Under the pieces are notes generated by a model. The model did not search any database and had not been told where the DNA came from. It saw nothing but the letters and a program-made list of their open reading frames with translations. A stretch of 64,000 nt of DNA from Ornithinimicrobium faecis. Lineage in GTDB: Bacteria > Actinomycetota > Actinomycetes > Actinomycetales > Dermatophilaceae. The position numbers were made by a program, and so were the translations under genes. Positions 42,203 to 49,742 of this stretch are shown one piece after another. The stretch lies in the NCBI RefSeq assembly GCF_023923225.1, contig NZ_CP099489.1:4278001-4342000 (forward strand). Direction: 5' to 3'. Every line of letters starts with the position of its first letter. Position 1 is the stretch's first letter.

Positions 42203-43438
42203 ATGAGTGATCTCGAGGACCGCGCGACACCCGACGCGATGCACTCGCGTCCGCGCGTCAAGGACCTCGTCCTTGCACTCTTGTGCGTTTTTGTTGACCT
42301 CTTCGTCTCGGGCTTCCTGACCGGGGACCCGGTCACGACGACCTTCGGGTTCACCGTGCCCCTGTGGCTGTTCATCGGGCTCGTGCTCATCGCCTATGCC
42401 GCGCTGGTCTGGCGCCACCGGGCGCCCTGGTCGGTCTTCGTGGGAATCCTCAGCTTCTGCCTGCTCACCAGCGTGCTCGTCCTGCAGTTCCAACCCTTCG
42501 CTGCGGCCGCCCTCATGCTCTACACGGTGGCCAAGGACAGCCCGCCACGACAGGCCAACCCGGCACTCGTGCTGGTGGGCTTCCTGTGCCTGAGCAACGG
42601 TTGGACGGCCAACGAACTCAACAACCCGTCGACACTGGAGTTGCTGACGATCCCCCTCGGGTTCTTCGCCGGCTGCATCGTCATCTGGCTCCTCGGGCGT
42701 CACGAGCGACGCAACAGGCTGCGGGCGCTGGTCGCGCAGGAGGCCCTCCGCACCGCGGCTCAGGAGAGCCTGGGTGAGGAGCGGCAGCGAATCGCCCGGG
42801 ACCTGCACGACATCCTGAGCCACTCAATGAGTGCCATGATCCTGCAGTCGGCAGGCGCCAAAGCCGTCTCGAGCAAGTTGGACTCCACCGCAGAGGCCAA
42901 GCAGGTCACCAACGCCCTGCAGGCCATCGAGTCCACCGGCGCCGAGTCCATGCGCGAGCTGCATCGGCTCCTGGGGCTCTTGCGCACCGCCGAGGAGGGC
43001 GAGCCAGCTGTCGCGCGACTGCGCCTGGCCGACATCGACCCCCTGCTCACCGCCACCCGACATGGAGGTCTTGCTGTGGAGCTCCACCGTGAGGGCACCC
43101 CACTCCCCCTCGATCCCAGCGTTGACCTGGCGGCCTATCACATGGTCCAGGAGTCCCTGACCAACGCGATGAAGCATGCCGGCCGCGGTGCCGTGGTCGA
43201 CATCTATGAGACGTGGGAGCCAGACCACCTGCACCTGCAGGTCCGCAGCTCCGTGGGCCTGCGCCCCGACGACGTCACCGGCCTCGATGCCGTGCCCGTC
43301 CCGGCCAGCTCGGGGACCGGGCTGTGGGGCCTCCGGGAGCGGGTTGAGTTGGCCGGCGGTTCCTTCGAGAGCGGTGTCGTTGAGGGTGGCTTCGTCACCT
43401 CGGCGACGCTGCCCGTCCGCTCCGGCGGTGGAGCGTGA
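42203..43438 (+). CDS. Sensor histidine kinase (NarL-partner, HisKA_3 type)
   Basis: About 411 residues; start uncertain (ATG at 42203 or 42236, no clear ribosome site). Residues about 15-165 contain four to five membrane spans (LVLALLCVFVDLFVSGFL, LWLFIGLVLIAYAALVW, FVGILSFCLLTSVLVL, IPLGFFAGCIVIWLLG). The dimerisation motif RQRIARDLHDILSHSMS has phosphoacceptor His202. The ATPase domain has VQESLTNAMKHAG (N box) and GTGLWGLRERVELAGG (G box). It phosphorylates the regulator encoded next, whose GTG overlaps its stop. No extracellular sensor domain is evident, so it probably senses membrane state or a partner protein. Confidence 0.88.
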   Translation: MSDLEDRATPDAMHSRPRVKDLVLALLCVFVDLFVSGFLTGDPVTTTFGFTVPLWLFIGLVLIAYAALVWRHRAPWSVFVGILSFCLLTSVLVLQFQPFAAAALMLYTVAKDSPPRQANPALVLVGFLCLSNGWTANELNNPSTLELLTIPLGFFAGCIVIWLLGRHERRNRLRALVAQEALRTAAQESLGEERQRIARDLHDILSHSMSAMILQSAGAKAVSSKLDSTAEAKQVTNALQAIESTGAESMRELHRLLGLLRTAEEGEPAVARLRLADIDPLLTATRHGGLAVELHREGTPLPLDPSVDLAAYHMVQESLTNAMKHAGRGAVVDIYETWEPDHLHLQVRSSVGLRPDDVTGLDAVPVPASSGTGLWGLRERVELAGGSFESGVVEGGFVTSATLPVRSGGGA

Positions 43439-44106
43439 GCAGGATCCGGGTCGTCATCGCCGACGACCAGCCGATGGTGCGTCAGGGCATCGGGATGCTG
43501 CTGAGCTCGGAGCCGGACATCGAGGTGATCGGCGAGGCTCAGGACGGCGCGGAGGCCATCAAGCTGGTGGAGTCGCTGCGACCCGACCTGGTCATCATGG
43601 ACGTGCGCATGCCCGGCATGGACGGCATCGAGGCGACCCGTCGGCTGATCCGCGAGCGCCCAGAGGACCCGGACCAGCTGGCCAAGGTCCTCGTGCTGAC
43701 CACTTTCGACGAGGACGCGGCGCTCTACGGCACGCTGCGTGCTGGTGCCTCGGGATACATGCTCAAGCACGCTGCGCCGAGCGAGCTCGCCAACGCGGTG
43801 CGCCGGGTCGCCGACGGCGACGCCTGGATCGACCCTGCGGTCGCTCCGAAGGTGCTGAACACTCTGCGCGAGCTCGCCTCGGACAACCCCGAGGGTCGAC
43901 CCAGCCTCGAGATGCTGACCCCTCGTGAGCTCGACGTCCTGCGCGAGCTCGCTGACGGCGCAACCAACACCGAGCTGAGCCGGCGCATGGTGCTCAGCGA
44001 GGCGACCGTCAAGACGCACATCTCACGGATGCTGATGAAAACCGGCTGCCATGACCGCGCACAGTTGGTGGCGCTGGCCTATCGCAGCGGCCTCGTCCAG
44101 CCCTGA
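43435..44106 (+). CDS. NarL/LuxR-family response regulator
   Basis: 223 residues; GTG overlaps the kinase stop. Receiver domain: acidic pair ADDQ near residues 9-12, phosphoacceptor Asp56 in LVIMDVRMPG, LTTFD and the YMLKHA Lys. The DNA-binding LuxR helix-turn-helix is at about 158-215 (LTPRELDVLRELADGATNTEL and SEATVKTHISRMLMKTG). The complete motif set indicates a functional two-component pair. Targets are not evident in the window. Confidence 0.92.
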   Translation: MSRIRVVIADDQPMVRQGIGMLLSSEPDIEVIGEAQDGAEAIKLVESLRPDLVIMDVRMPGMDGIEATRRLIRERPEDPDQLAKVLVLTTFDEDAALYGTLRAGASGYMLKHAAPSELANAVRRVADGDAWIDPAVAPKVLNTLRELASDNPEGRPSLEMLTPRELDVLRELADGATNTELSRRMVLSEATVKTHISRMLMKTGCHDRAQLVALAYRSGLVQP

Positions 44107-44177
44107 CGAGCAACACCACCAACGCAGTGGGGCGACCCGGACGGCCGCGGGATGTCCTCGACCCACCCGAGGCCGCG

Positions 44178-44183
44178 TATCCT
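44178..44183 (+). promoter_or_regulatory. -10 box TATCCT, leaderless promoter for SDR gene
   Basis: TATCCT ends 8 nt before the GTG at 44192. Without a Shine-Dalgarno and at this spacing, the transcript is expected to begin at or next to the start codon. This supports the GTG at 44192 over the in-frame ATG at 44051 that lies inside the response regulator. Confidence 0.5.
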
Positions 44184-44191
44184 CGGGGTCC

Positions 44192-45724
44192 GTGAGCACC
44201 GCACCCCAGCATCCCGCGAGCGCAGCCACAGTGGACGGTGTCGACCCCGACGATCTGGCCACCACCCTGCGTGTCCTCGGCATGCTCCACGAGCTGCCGG
44301 CGGGCCACGAGCACATCACCGCGGTCAAGCGGGCCACCGCCACGATGCACAACCGGGTGAAGAAGACCCGTCGCCGCGAGGCACGACAGGCCGAGCGTGG
44401 CCCCAAGGTCGCCCACGACGAGGCGATCCTCGCCCAGACCGCGACCGGCTCACCGTTGCGCATCGACGATGAGACCAAGGGGATCCCCCTCACCTCCTCG
44501 ACCGGGGCCCGCTTCGCAGGTGAACTGCAGCTCCCGCGCGGCTGCTACATGTGCCACGCCGACTACACCCTCGTCGACGCCTTTTATCACTGGCTCTGCC
44601 CGGACTGTGCAGCGCTGAGTCACCTGCGCCGCGACCAGGGCACGGACCTGCGTGGTCGGCGGGCTCTGCTCACGGGCGGGCGCGCCAAGATCGGGATGTA
44701 TATCGCGCTGCGCCTGCTGCGTGACGGGGCCGACCTGACGATCACGACGCGTTTCCCCCGGGACGCCGCTCGGCGCTTCGCCGAACTCGCCGACTCACCC
44801 GAGTGGATCAACCGGCTGACGATCATCGGGATCGACCTGCGCGACCCGACGCAGGTCGTCGCGCTGACCAACGAGGTCTCTGCCGCGGGGCCGCTCGACA
44901 TCCTCATCAACAACGCCTGCCAGACGGTGCGCCGTTCGCCCGGCGCCTATTCGAGCCTCGTCGACGGTGAGTCCCAGCCGCTGGAGACCGGTGGACCGAC
45001 ACCGAAGATGCTGACGTTTGACCGGGTGAGCGAGGCGCACCCGGCCGCCCTCCTTGGAACGCTCGGTGAACATCCGGTGCCGCACGCGGACGTCGCCGCC
45101 CGCACTGCCGCCGACCTCACCAAGCTCGCTCTGTCCGCCGGCAACGCCTCGCTGGAGGCCCACCTCGCCGGCACCGCCGTCGACGCCGGTGGTCTGCTGC
45201 CCGATGTCGTCACGAGCAACTCGTGGAAGCAGACCGTCGACGAGGTCGACCCGCTCGAGCTCCTCGAGGTGCAGATGTGCAACTCGGTCGCCCCCTTCCT
45301 TCTCGTCTCCCGGTTGCGGCCCGCGATGCGGGCCGCGGTGGAGCAGCACAGGGAGTCTGTCGGGGACGCCGCGCGGGCGTATGTCGTGAACGTCTCGGCG
45401 ATGGAGGGGCAGTTCTCCCGGCGCTACAAGGGCGCCGGGCACCCGCACACCAACATGGCCAAGGCCGCGCTCAACATGCTGACCCGCACCTCAGCCGGCG
45501 AGATGTTCGAGACCGACCGGATCCTCATGACGGCTGTTGACACGGGCTGGATCACTGACGAGCGGCCGCATCACGAAAAGCTGGAGATCGCCGCACAGGG
45601 CTGGCACGCTCCGCTCGACCTCGTCGACGGCGCTGCCCGGGTCTACGACCCGATCGTGCGCGGTGAGCGCGGCGAGGACCTCCACGGTGTCTTCCTGAAG
45701 AACTACGAGCCCTATCCCTGGTAG
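44192..45724 (+). CDS. Short-chain dehydrogenase with N-terminal Cys4 domain
   Basis: 510 residues from the GTG at 44192. Residues about 15-150 form an extra domain with CYMC (Cys118, Cys121) and CPDC (Cys136, Cys139), a likely zinc knuckle. From about 155 an SDR Rossmann fold follows: TGGRAKIG at 161-168 for the cofactor, IDLRD, NNAC at 240-243, and VSAMEG with Ser402. The usual YxxxK is HTNMAK: Lys424 is kept but the Tyr position holds Thr420. A Tyr412-Lys413 pair lies nearby and might substitute. An insert of about 100 residues follows the NNAC motif. Substrate unknown. Convergent with the Lrp-type gene, overlapping it by 13 bp. Confidence 0.8.
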   Translation: MSTAPQHPASAATVDGVDPDDLATTLRVLGMLHELPAGHEHITAVKRATATMHNRVKKTRRREARQAERGPKVAHDEAILAQTATGSPLRIDDETKGIPLTSSTGARFAGELQLPRGCYMCHADYTLVDAFYHWLCPDCAALSHLRRDQGTDLRGRRALLTGGRAKIGMYIALRLLRDGADLTITTRFPRDAARRFAELADSPEWINRLTIIGIDLRDPTQVVALTNEVSAAGPLDILINNACQTVRRSPGAYSSLVDGESQPLETGGPTPKMLTFDRVSEAHPAALLGTLGEHPVPHADVAARTAADLTKLALSAGNASLEAHLAGTAVDAGGLLPDVVTSNSWKQTVDEVDPLELLEVQMCNSVAPFLLVSRLRPAMRAAVEQHRESVGDAARAYVVNVSAMEGQFSRRYKGAGHPHTNMAKAALNMLTRTSAGEMFETDRILMTAVDTGWITDERPHHEKLEIAAQGWHAPLDLVDGAARVYDPIVRGERGEDLHGVFLKNYEPYPW

Positions 45725-46176
45725 GCCAGGTCGCGGATCTCGGTCTCCTCAAAGATCAGCCAGGTGCGCGTGGCCTTGACACCAGGGATGGCCTGGATCT
45801 GCTCCAGGACCGTGTCCCGCAGCTCGTGGTTGTCGTGACAGCGCACGGTCACGAGCGCGTCGAACTCCGCCCCGACCAGGGCCACCCGCTCGACTGACGG
45901 GACCCTCCGCAGCGCGGCCGCGACAGGTTTCCAGGTGTTCTGCTCGATCGACACCGACACATAGGCCGAGGTCCCCAGCCCCAGGTGCTCGGGGGCAACC
46001 TGCGCGGTGAAGCCCGTGATCACGCCGCCTTCCCGGAGCCGCTCGAGTCGGGCATAGGCATTGGCCCGCGAGATGTGCACCTGCTCAGCCAGCGCTCGCA
46101 CCGACAACCGTCCGTCCACCCGCAGCGCCTGGATGATGGCCCGGTCGGTGTCGTCCACCCTGGTGCGTGGACTCAT
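45712..46176 (-). CDS. bkdR: Lrp/AsnC-family regulator, probable bkd regulator
   Basis: 154 residues from the ATG at 46176 (an in-frame ATG at 46182 is also possible). N-terminal winged helix: DDTDRAIIQALRVDGRLSVRALAEQVHISRANAYARLERL. The C-terminal RAM domain has YVSVSIEQ, VGAEFDALVTVRCHD and the IPGVKATRTWLIFEE strand, where effector amino acids bind. It is divergent from the branched-chain 2-oxoacid dehydrogenase operon, the classical arrangement for BkdR, which responds to branched-chain amino acids. The intergenic inverted repeat at 46267-46301 is a candidate site. Its 3' end overlaps the convergent SDR gene. Confidence 0.88.
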   Translation of the reverse strand: MSPRTRVDDTDRAIIQALRVDGRLSVRALAEQVHISRANAYARLERLREGGVITGFTAQVAPEHLGLGTSAYVSVSIEQNTWKPVAAALRRVPSVERVALVGAEFDALVTVRCHDNHELRDTVLEQIQAIPGVKATRTWLIFEETEIRDLAYQG

Positions 46177-46266
46177 GACCATCCGCAATCGTCCAGGTGA
46201 CCCCCGCTGACCCCACGTGCGCACAGACTCTTTGTCGGCATACGGCCCACCCTAGATCCATCTGTC

Positions 46267-46301
46267 TTGGACTGTCGCGTCTCGTCGTCCGATTAGTCCA
46301 A
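46267..46301. promoter_or_regulatory. Inverted repeat TTGGAC/GTCCAA, candidate BkdR site
   Basis: TTGGAC at 46267-46272 and GTCCAA at 46296-46301 are perfect inverted repeats with a 23-bp spacer, in the 164-bp region between the Lrp-type gene and the E1alpha gene. Lrp/AsnC proteins bind spaced imperfect palindromes upstream of such operons. Function is inferred. Confidence 0.35.
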
Positions 46302-46340
46302 CTTCAGGGACGATGGGAGGCAGATCAACCGGAGGAGATC

Positions 46341-47447
46341 ATGTCAACGACGACCGTCGACCTGTTGCCGTGCGCCGAGCCCGTGCGCTTCCTGGACGAG
46401 CAGGGGGCACTGACCACACCCAGCGCAGAGGCCGAGGCGCGCGGTTATGCCCTGCCCTCAGAGGAAGATCTGCTCGCCGTCTGGCGGCAGATGGTGATCG
46501 GCCGCCGGTTCGACGCGCAGGCCACCGCCCTGACCAAGCAGGGCCGCCTGGCGGTCTATCCCTCCTCCCGCGGGCAGGACGCCTGCCAGGTGGCGCCCGT
46601 CTGGGCACTGCAGGAGCAGGACTGGTTCTTCCCGACCTATCGCGACTCGATGGCGCTGATCAGCCGTGGCCTCGACCCGATGGAGGTGCTGACGCTGCTG
46701 CGCGGCTCCTGGCATTGCGGCTATGACCCCGTCAAGACCCACACCGCACCACAGTGCACTCCACTGGCGACGCAGGCCGTCCATGCGGCGGGCGCCGGGC
46801 ACGGGTTGGCCCGTCGGGGCAGCGACGGCGTGGCGCTCTGCTTCATCGGTGACGGTGCCACGAGCGAGGGCGACTTCCACGAGGGCCTCAACTTCGCCGC
46901 GGTGTTCAACACCCCGACGGTCTTCCTCGTCCAGAACAACAAATATGCGATCTCGGTCCCTCTCGAGAAGCAGTCGAAGGCCCCGAGCCTGGCCTACAAG
47001 GGCATCGGCTATGGCGTGCGCTCCGAGCAGGTCGACGGCAACGACGCGGCCGCAGTGCTCGCGGTGACACGCCGGGCCTATGAGCACGCCAGCTCCGGCG
47101 AGGGTCCCTTCCTCATCGAGGCGCACACCTATCGCCTGGAGGCGCACACCAACGCCGACGACGCGACGCGTTATCGGCAGGCCGAGGAGGTCACGCAGTG
47201 GTCGGGGCGCGACCCGATTGAGCGGTTGCGGGCCTATCTGACCGGCACGGGCGCGCTGACCTCCGAGATCGAGGAGCAGGTCGCCGCGGAGGCGGAAGAC
47301 TTCGCGGCAGGGGTGCGCGAACGGATGAACCTCGAGCCTGAGGTGGCCCCGTTGTCCCTGTTCGAGCACGTCTATGCCCAGCAGACCCCACAACTGCGTG
47401 AGCAAGCCGACATGGTCCGGGCCGAGATGGAGGAGGTGTCGGCATGA
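46341..47447 (+). CDS. bkdA: Branched-chain 2-oxoacid dehydrogenase E1 alpha
   Basis: 368 residues; ATG with GGAGGAG four bases upstream. The thiamine-diphosphate motif begins at GDGATSEGDFHEGLNFA and ends at VQNN, normal for E1 alpha. SSRGQDACQVAP and FPTYRDSMALISRG match the substrate and dimer contacts of the family. Forms the alpha2beta2 decarboxylase with the next gene product and transfers the acyl group to the lipoyl E2. Operon bkdA-bkdB-bkdC with ATGA overlaps. A branched-chain rather than pyruvate role is inferred from separate alpha and beta subunits and the neighbouring Lrp-type regulator; no E3 gene is nearby. Confidence 0.92.
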   Translation: MSTTTVDLLPCAEPVRFLDEQGALTTPSAEAEARGYALPSEEDLLAVWRQMVIGRRFDAQATALTKQGRLAVYPSSRGQDACQVAPVWALQEQDWFFPTYRDSMALISRGLDPMEVLTLLRGSWHCGYDPVKTHTAPQCTPLATQAVHAAGAGHGLARRGSDGVALCFIGDGATSEGDFHEGLNFAAVFNTPTVFLVQNNKYAISVPLEKQSKAPSLAYKGIGYGVRSEQVDGNDAAAVLAVTRRAYEHASSGEGPFLIEAHTYRLEAHTNADDATRYRQAEEVTQWSGRDPIERLRAYLTGTGALTSEIEEQVAAEAEDFAAGVRERMNLEPEVAPLSLFEHVYAQQTPQLREQADMVRAEMEEVSA

Positions 47448-48457
47448 CCGAGGTGACCTTTGCCCACGCGCTCAACCAGGCGCTGCGCGACAGCCTGACC
47501 CAGGACGAGGACGTGCTGGTCTTCGGCGAGGACGTCGGCCAGCTCGGCGGAGTCTTCCGCATCACCGACGGTCTGACCGCCGACTTCGGTGAGGAGCGCT
47601 GCTTCGACACCCCGCTGGCCGAGGCCGGGATCGCCGGCTTCGCGGTCGGCCTGGCGATGCAGGGCTTCCGCCCCGTGATCGAGATGCAGTTCGACGCGTT
47701 CGGCTATCCCGCCTTCGAGCAGGTCGTCTCCCACATCGCCAAGATGCGCAACCGCACACAGAGCATGCTGACGATGCCGATCGTGATCCGCATGCCGTTC
47801 GCTGGCGGCATCGGCGGCGTGGAGCACCACTGTGATTCCTCCGAGGGCTATTACGCCCACACCCCGGGCCTGCACGTCGTCACCCCGGCCACGCCCGCCG
47901 ACGCCTATTCGCTGCTGCGCGAGGCGATCGCCAGCCCGGACCCGGTGATCTTCATGGAGCCCAAGGCGCTCTATTGGTCCAAGGCTGAGCTGGAGCTGCC
48001 CGTCACCACCGAGCCGTTCGGCAAGGCAGCGGTGCGCCGCGAGGGCAGCGACGTCACGCTGGTGGCTTATGGCCCGCAGGTGCCCAACGCTCTGAAGGCG
48101 GCCGAGGTTGCCAAGGACGAGGAGGGCTGGGACGTCGAGGTCGTCGACCTGCGCACCATCGTGCCGTTCGATGACGAGACAGTCGCCGCGTCGGTCCGCA
48201 AGACCGGCCGGGCCGTCGTGGTTTCCGAGGCGCAGGGTTTCGGTGGCGTCGGCGGCGAGATCGCCGCCCGCATCGGTGAGCGCTGCTTCCACTCGCTGGC
48301 TGCGCCGGTGCTGCGGGTGACGGGGCTGGACATCCCCTATCCCCCGCCGAAGCTCGAGCACACCCACCTGCCCGGGGTTGACCGCATCCTGGACACGATC
48401 GCGCGGCTGCAGTGGGACGACCAGCCCGACACCGCGCACCTGGCGGCCACCCGATGA
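47444..48457 (+). CDS. bkdB: Branched-chain 2-oxoacid dehydrogenase E1 beta
   Basis: 337 residues; ATG overlaps the E1 alpha stop. Transketolase-like pyrimidine domain: FGEDVGQLGGVFRIT, DTPLAEAGIAGFAVGLA with the Glu that activates thiamine diphosphate, and EMQFDAFGYPAFEQ. C-terminal domain: VVDLRTIVPFDDE and VVVSEAQGFGGVGGEIAARI. Length and motifs are complete. It pairs with E1 alpha, and the following E2 gene overlaps by 4 bp. Confidence 0.93.
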   Translation: MTEVTFAHALNQALRDSLTQDEDVLVFGEDVGQLGGVFRITDGLTADFGEERCFDTPLAEAGIAGFAVGLAMQGFRPVIEMQFDAFGYPAFEQVVSHIAKMRNRTQSMLTMPIVIRMPFAGGIGGVEHHCDSSEGYYAHTPGLHVVTPATPADAYSLLREAIASPDPVIFMEPKALYWSKAELELPVTTEPFGKAAVRREGSDVTLVAYGPQVPNALKAAEVAKDEEGWDVEVVDLRTIVPFDDETVAASVRKTGRAVVVSEAQGFGGVGGEIAARIGERCFHSLAAPVLRVTGLDIPYPPPKLEHTHLPGVDRILDTIARLQWDDQPDTAHLAATR

Positions 48458-49734
48458 CCCAGGTGTTCCTCCTCCCCGACCTGGGCGAGGGCCTGACCGA
48501 GGCGACCGTCGTTGAGTGGCACGTCGCCGAGGGCGACATGGTCACCATTGACCAGGACGTCGTCACGGTCGAGACCGCCAAGGCGGCCGTCGAGGTCCCC
48601 TGCCCGTATGCCGGCGTGGTCACCACCCTGCACAGCGCACCGGGCGAAGAGCTCGCCGTCGGGACGCCCCTGATCACGATCGCAGCGCTCGCCGACGCGG
48701 AGACCTATCGCACCGAGGAGCGTGCCGGAGCCGTCGCCCCCTCGGGCGGTTCGGCTGGCTCGCCGGAACGACCGCTGGTGGGCTATGGCGCGTCCGAGCC
48801 CGCCCGTCGTTCCCGCCGGGGTCGCGCTGCCGCGAGGGCGGAGGCCGCCTCAGTTGGGCCGGAGCCGGCGAGCCAGACGGCCATCCGCGTGATCTCGCCG
48901 CTCGTGCGCAAACTCGCTGCGGACGCGCAGGTCGACCTGGCCTCGGTGACTCCCACTGGCGAAGGCGGCGTCATCCGCCGCGCCGACGTGGAGGCTGCGA
49001 TCCAGCAGACGTCCGCGCCCGCCGCAACGACACGGGTCACCTCTGCGGGAGACACCCGGATCCCCCTCACGGGCATGCGCAAGGCGATTGCCCACAAGCT
49101 CACGACCTCCCGTCGGGAGATCCCGGACGCCACCACCTGGGTGGACGTCGACGCGACCGAACTCATGGCGACCAAGGACGCCCTGAAGGTGGTGCGGCCG
49201 CAGGACGCGATCGGCATACTCCCGCTCCTGGCCAGGATCACCGTGGCTGGACTGCGACAGTTCCCCGAGCTCAACTCCTCCGTCGACGGCGACGAGATCG
49301 TCCAGCACGGTCGGATCAACCTGGGCTTCGCCGCCCAGTCTCCGCGCGGACTCGTCGTGCCCGTCGTCCACGACGCCCACACCATGACAACCGCCGAGTT
49401 GGCTGCCGCCCTGCGGGACCTGACCGAGGCTGCCCGCGAGGGCACCCTGACTCCAGCGCAACTGACCGGAGGGACGTTCACGCTCAACAACTACGGCGTG
49501 TTCGGCGTGGACGGGTCGACCCCGATCATCAACCACCCCGAGGCAGCGATGCTCGGCGTGGGCAGAATCATCGACAAGCCGTGGGCACACGGGGGTCAGG
49601 TGGCCCTGCGCAAGGTCACCCAACTGTCCTTCACGTTTGACCACCGGGTCTGCGACGGTGGCACTGCGGGTGGGTTCCTCCGCTACGTGGCCGACTGTGT
49701 GGAGGAGCCAGCGGTGCTGCTCGCCAGCCTCTGA
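48454..49734 (+). CDS. bkdC: Branched-chain 2-oxoacid dehydrogenase E2 (lipoyl acyltransferase)
   Basis: 426 residues from the ATG at 48454, which overlaps the E1 beta stop. One lipoyl domain at about 1-80 with VETAKAAVEVP (lipoylated Lys). A linker follows, then the peripheral-subunit-binding domain at about 147-185 (ISPLVRKLAADAQVDLASV). The catalytic core at about 205-426 carries DHRVCDGG, the His and Asp of acyltransfer. Transfers the acyl group from lipoate to CoA, giving isobutyryl-, isovaleryl- or 2-methylbutyryl-CoA, primers for branched fatty acids. Followed by an 8-bp gap to a convergent gene. Confidence 0.93.
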   Translation: MTQVFLLPDLGEGLTEATVVEWHVAEGDMVTIDQDVVTVETAKAAVEVPCPYAGVVTTLHSAPGEELAVGTPLITIAALADAETYRTEERAGAVAPSGGSAGSPERPLVGYGASEPARRSRRGRAAARAEAASVGPEPASQTAIRVISPLVRKLAADAQVDLASVTPTGEGGVIRRADVEAAIQQTSAPAATTRVTSAGDTRIPLTGMRKAIAHKLTTSRREIPDATTWVDVDATELMATKDALKVVRPQDAIGILPLLARITVAGLRQFPELNSSVDGDEIVQHGRINLGFAAQSPRGLVVPVVHDAHTMTTAELAAALRDLTEAAREGTLTPAQLTGGTFTLNNYGVFGVDGSTPIINHPEAAMLGVGRIIDKPWAHGGQVALRKVTQLSFTFDHRVCDGGTAGGFLRYVADCVEEPAVLLASL

Positions 49735-49742
49735 AAAACGAG

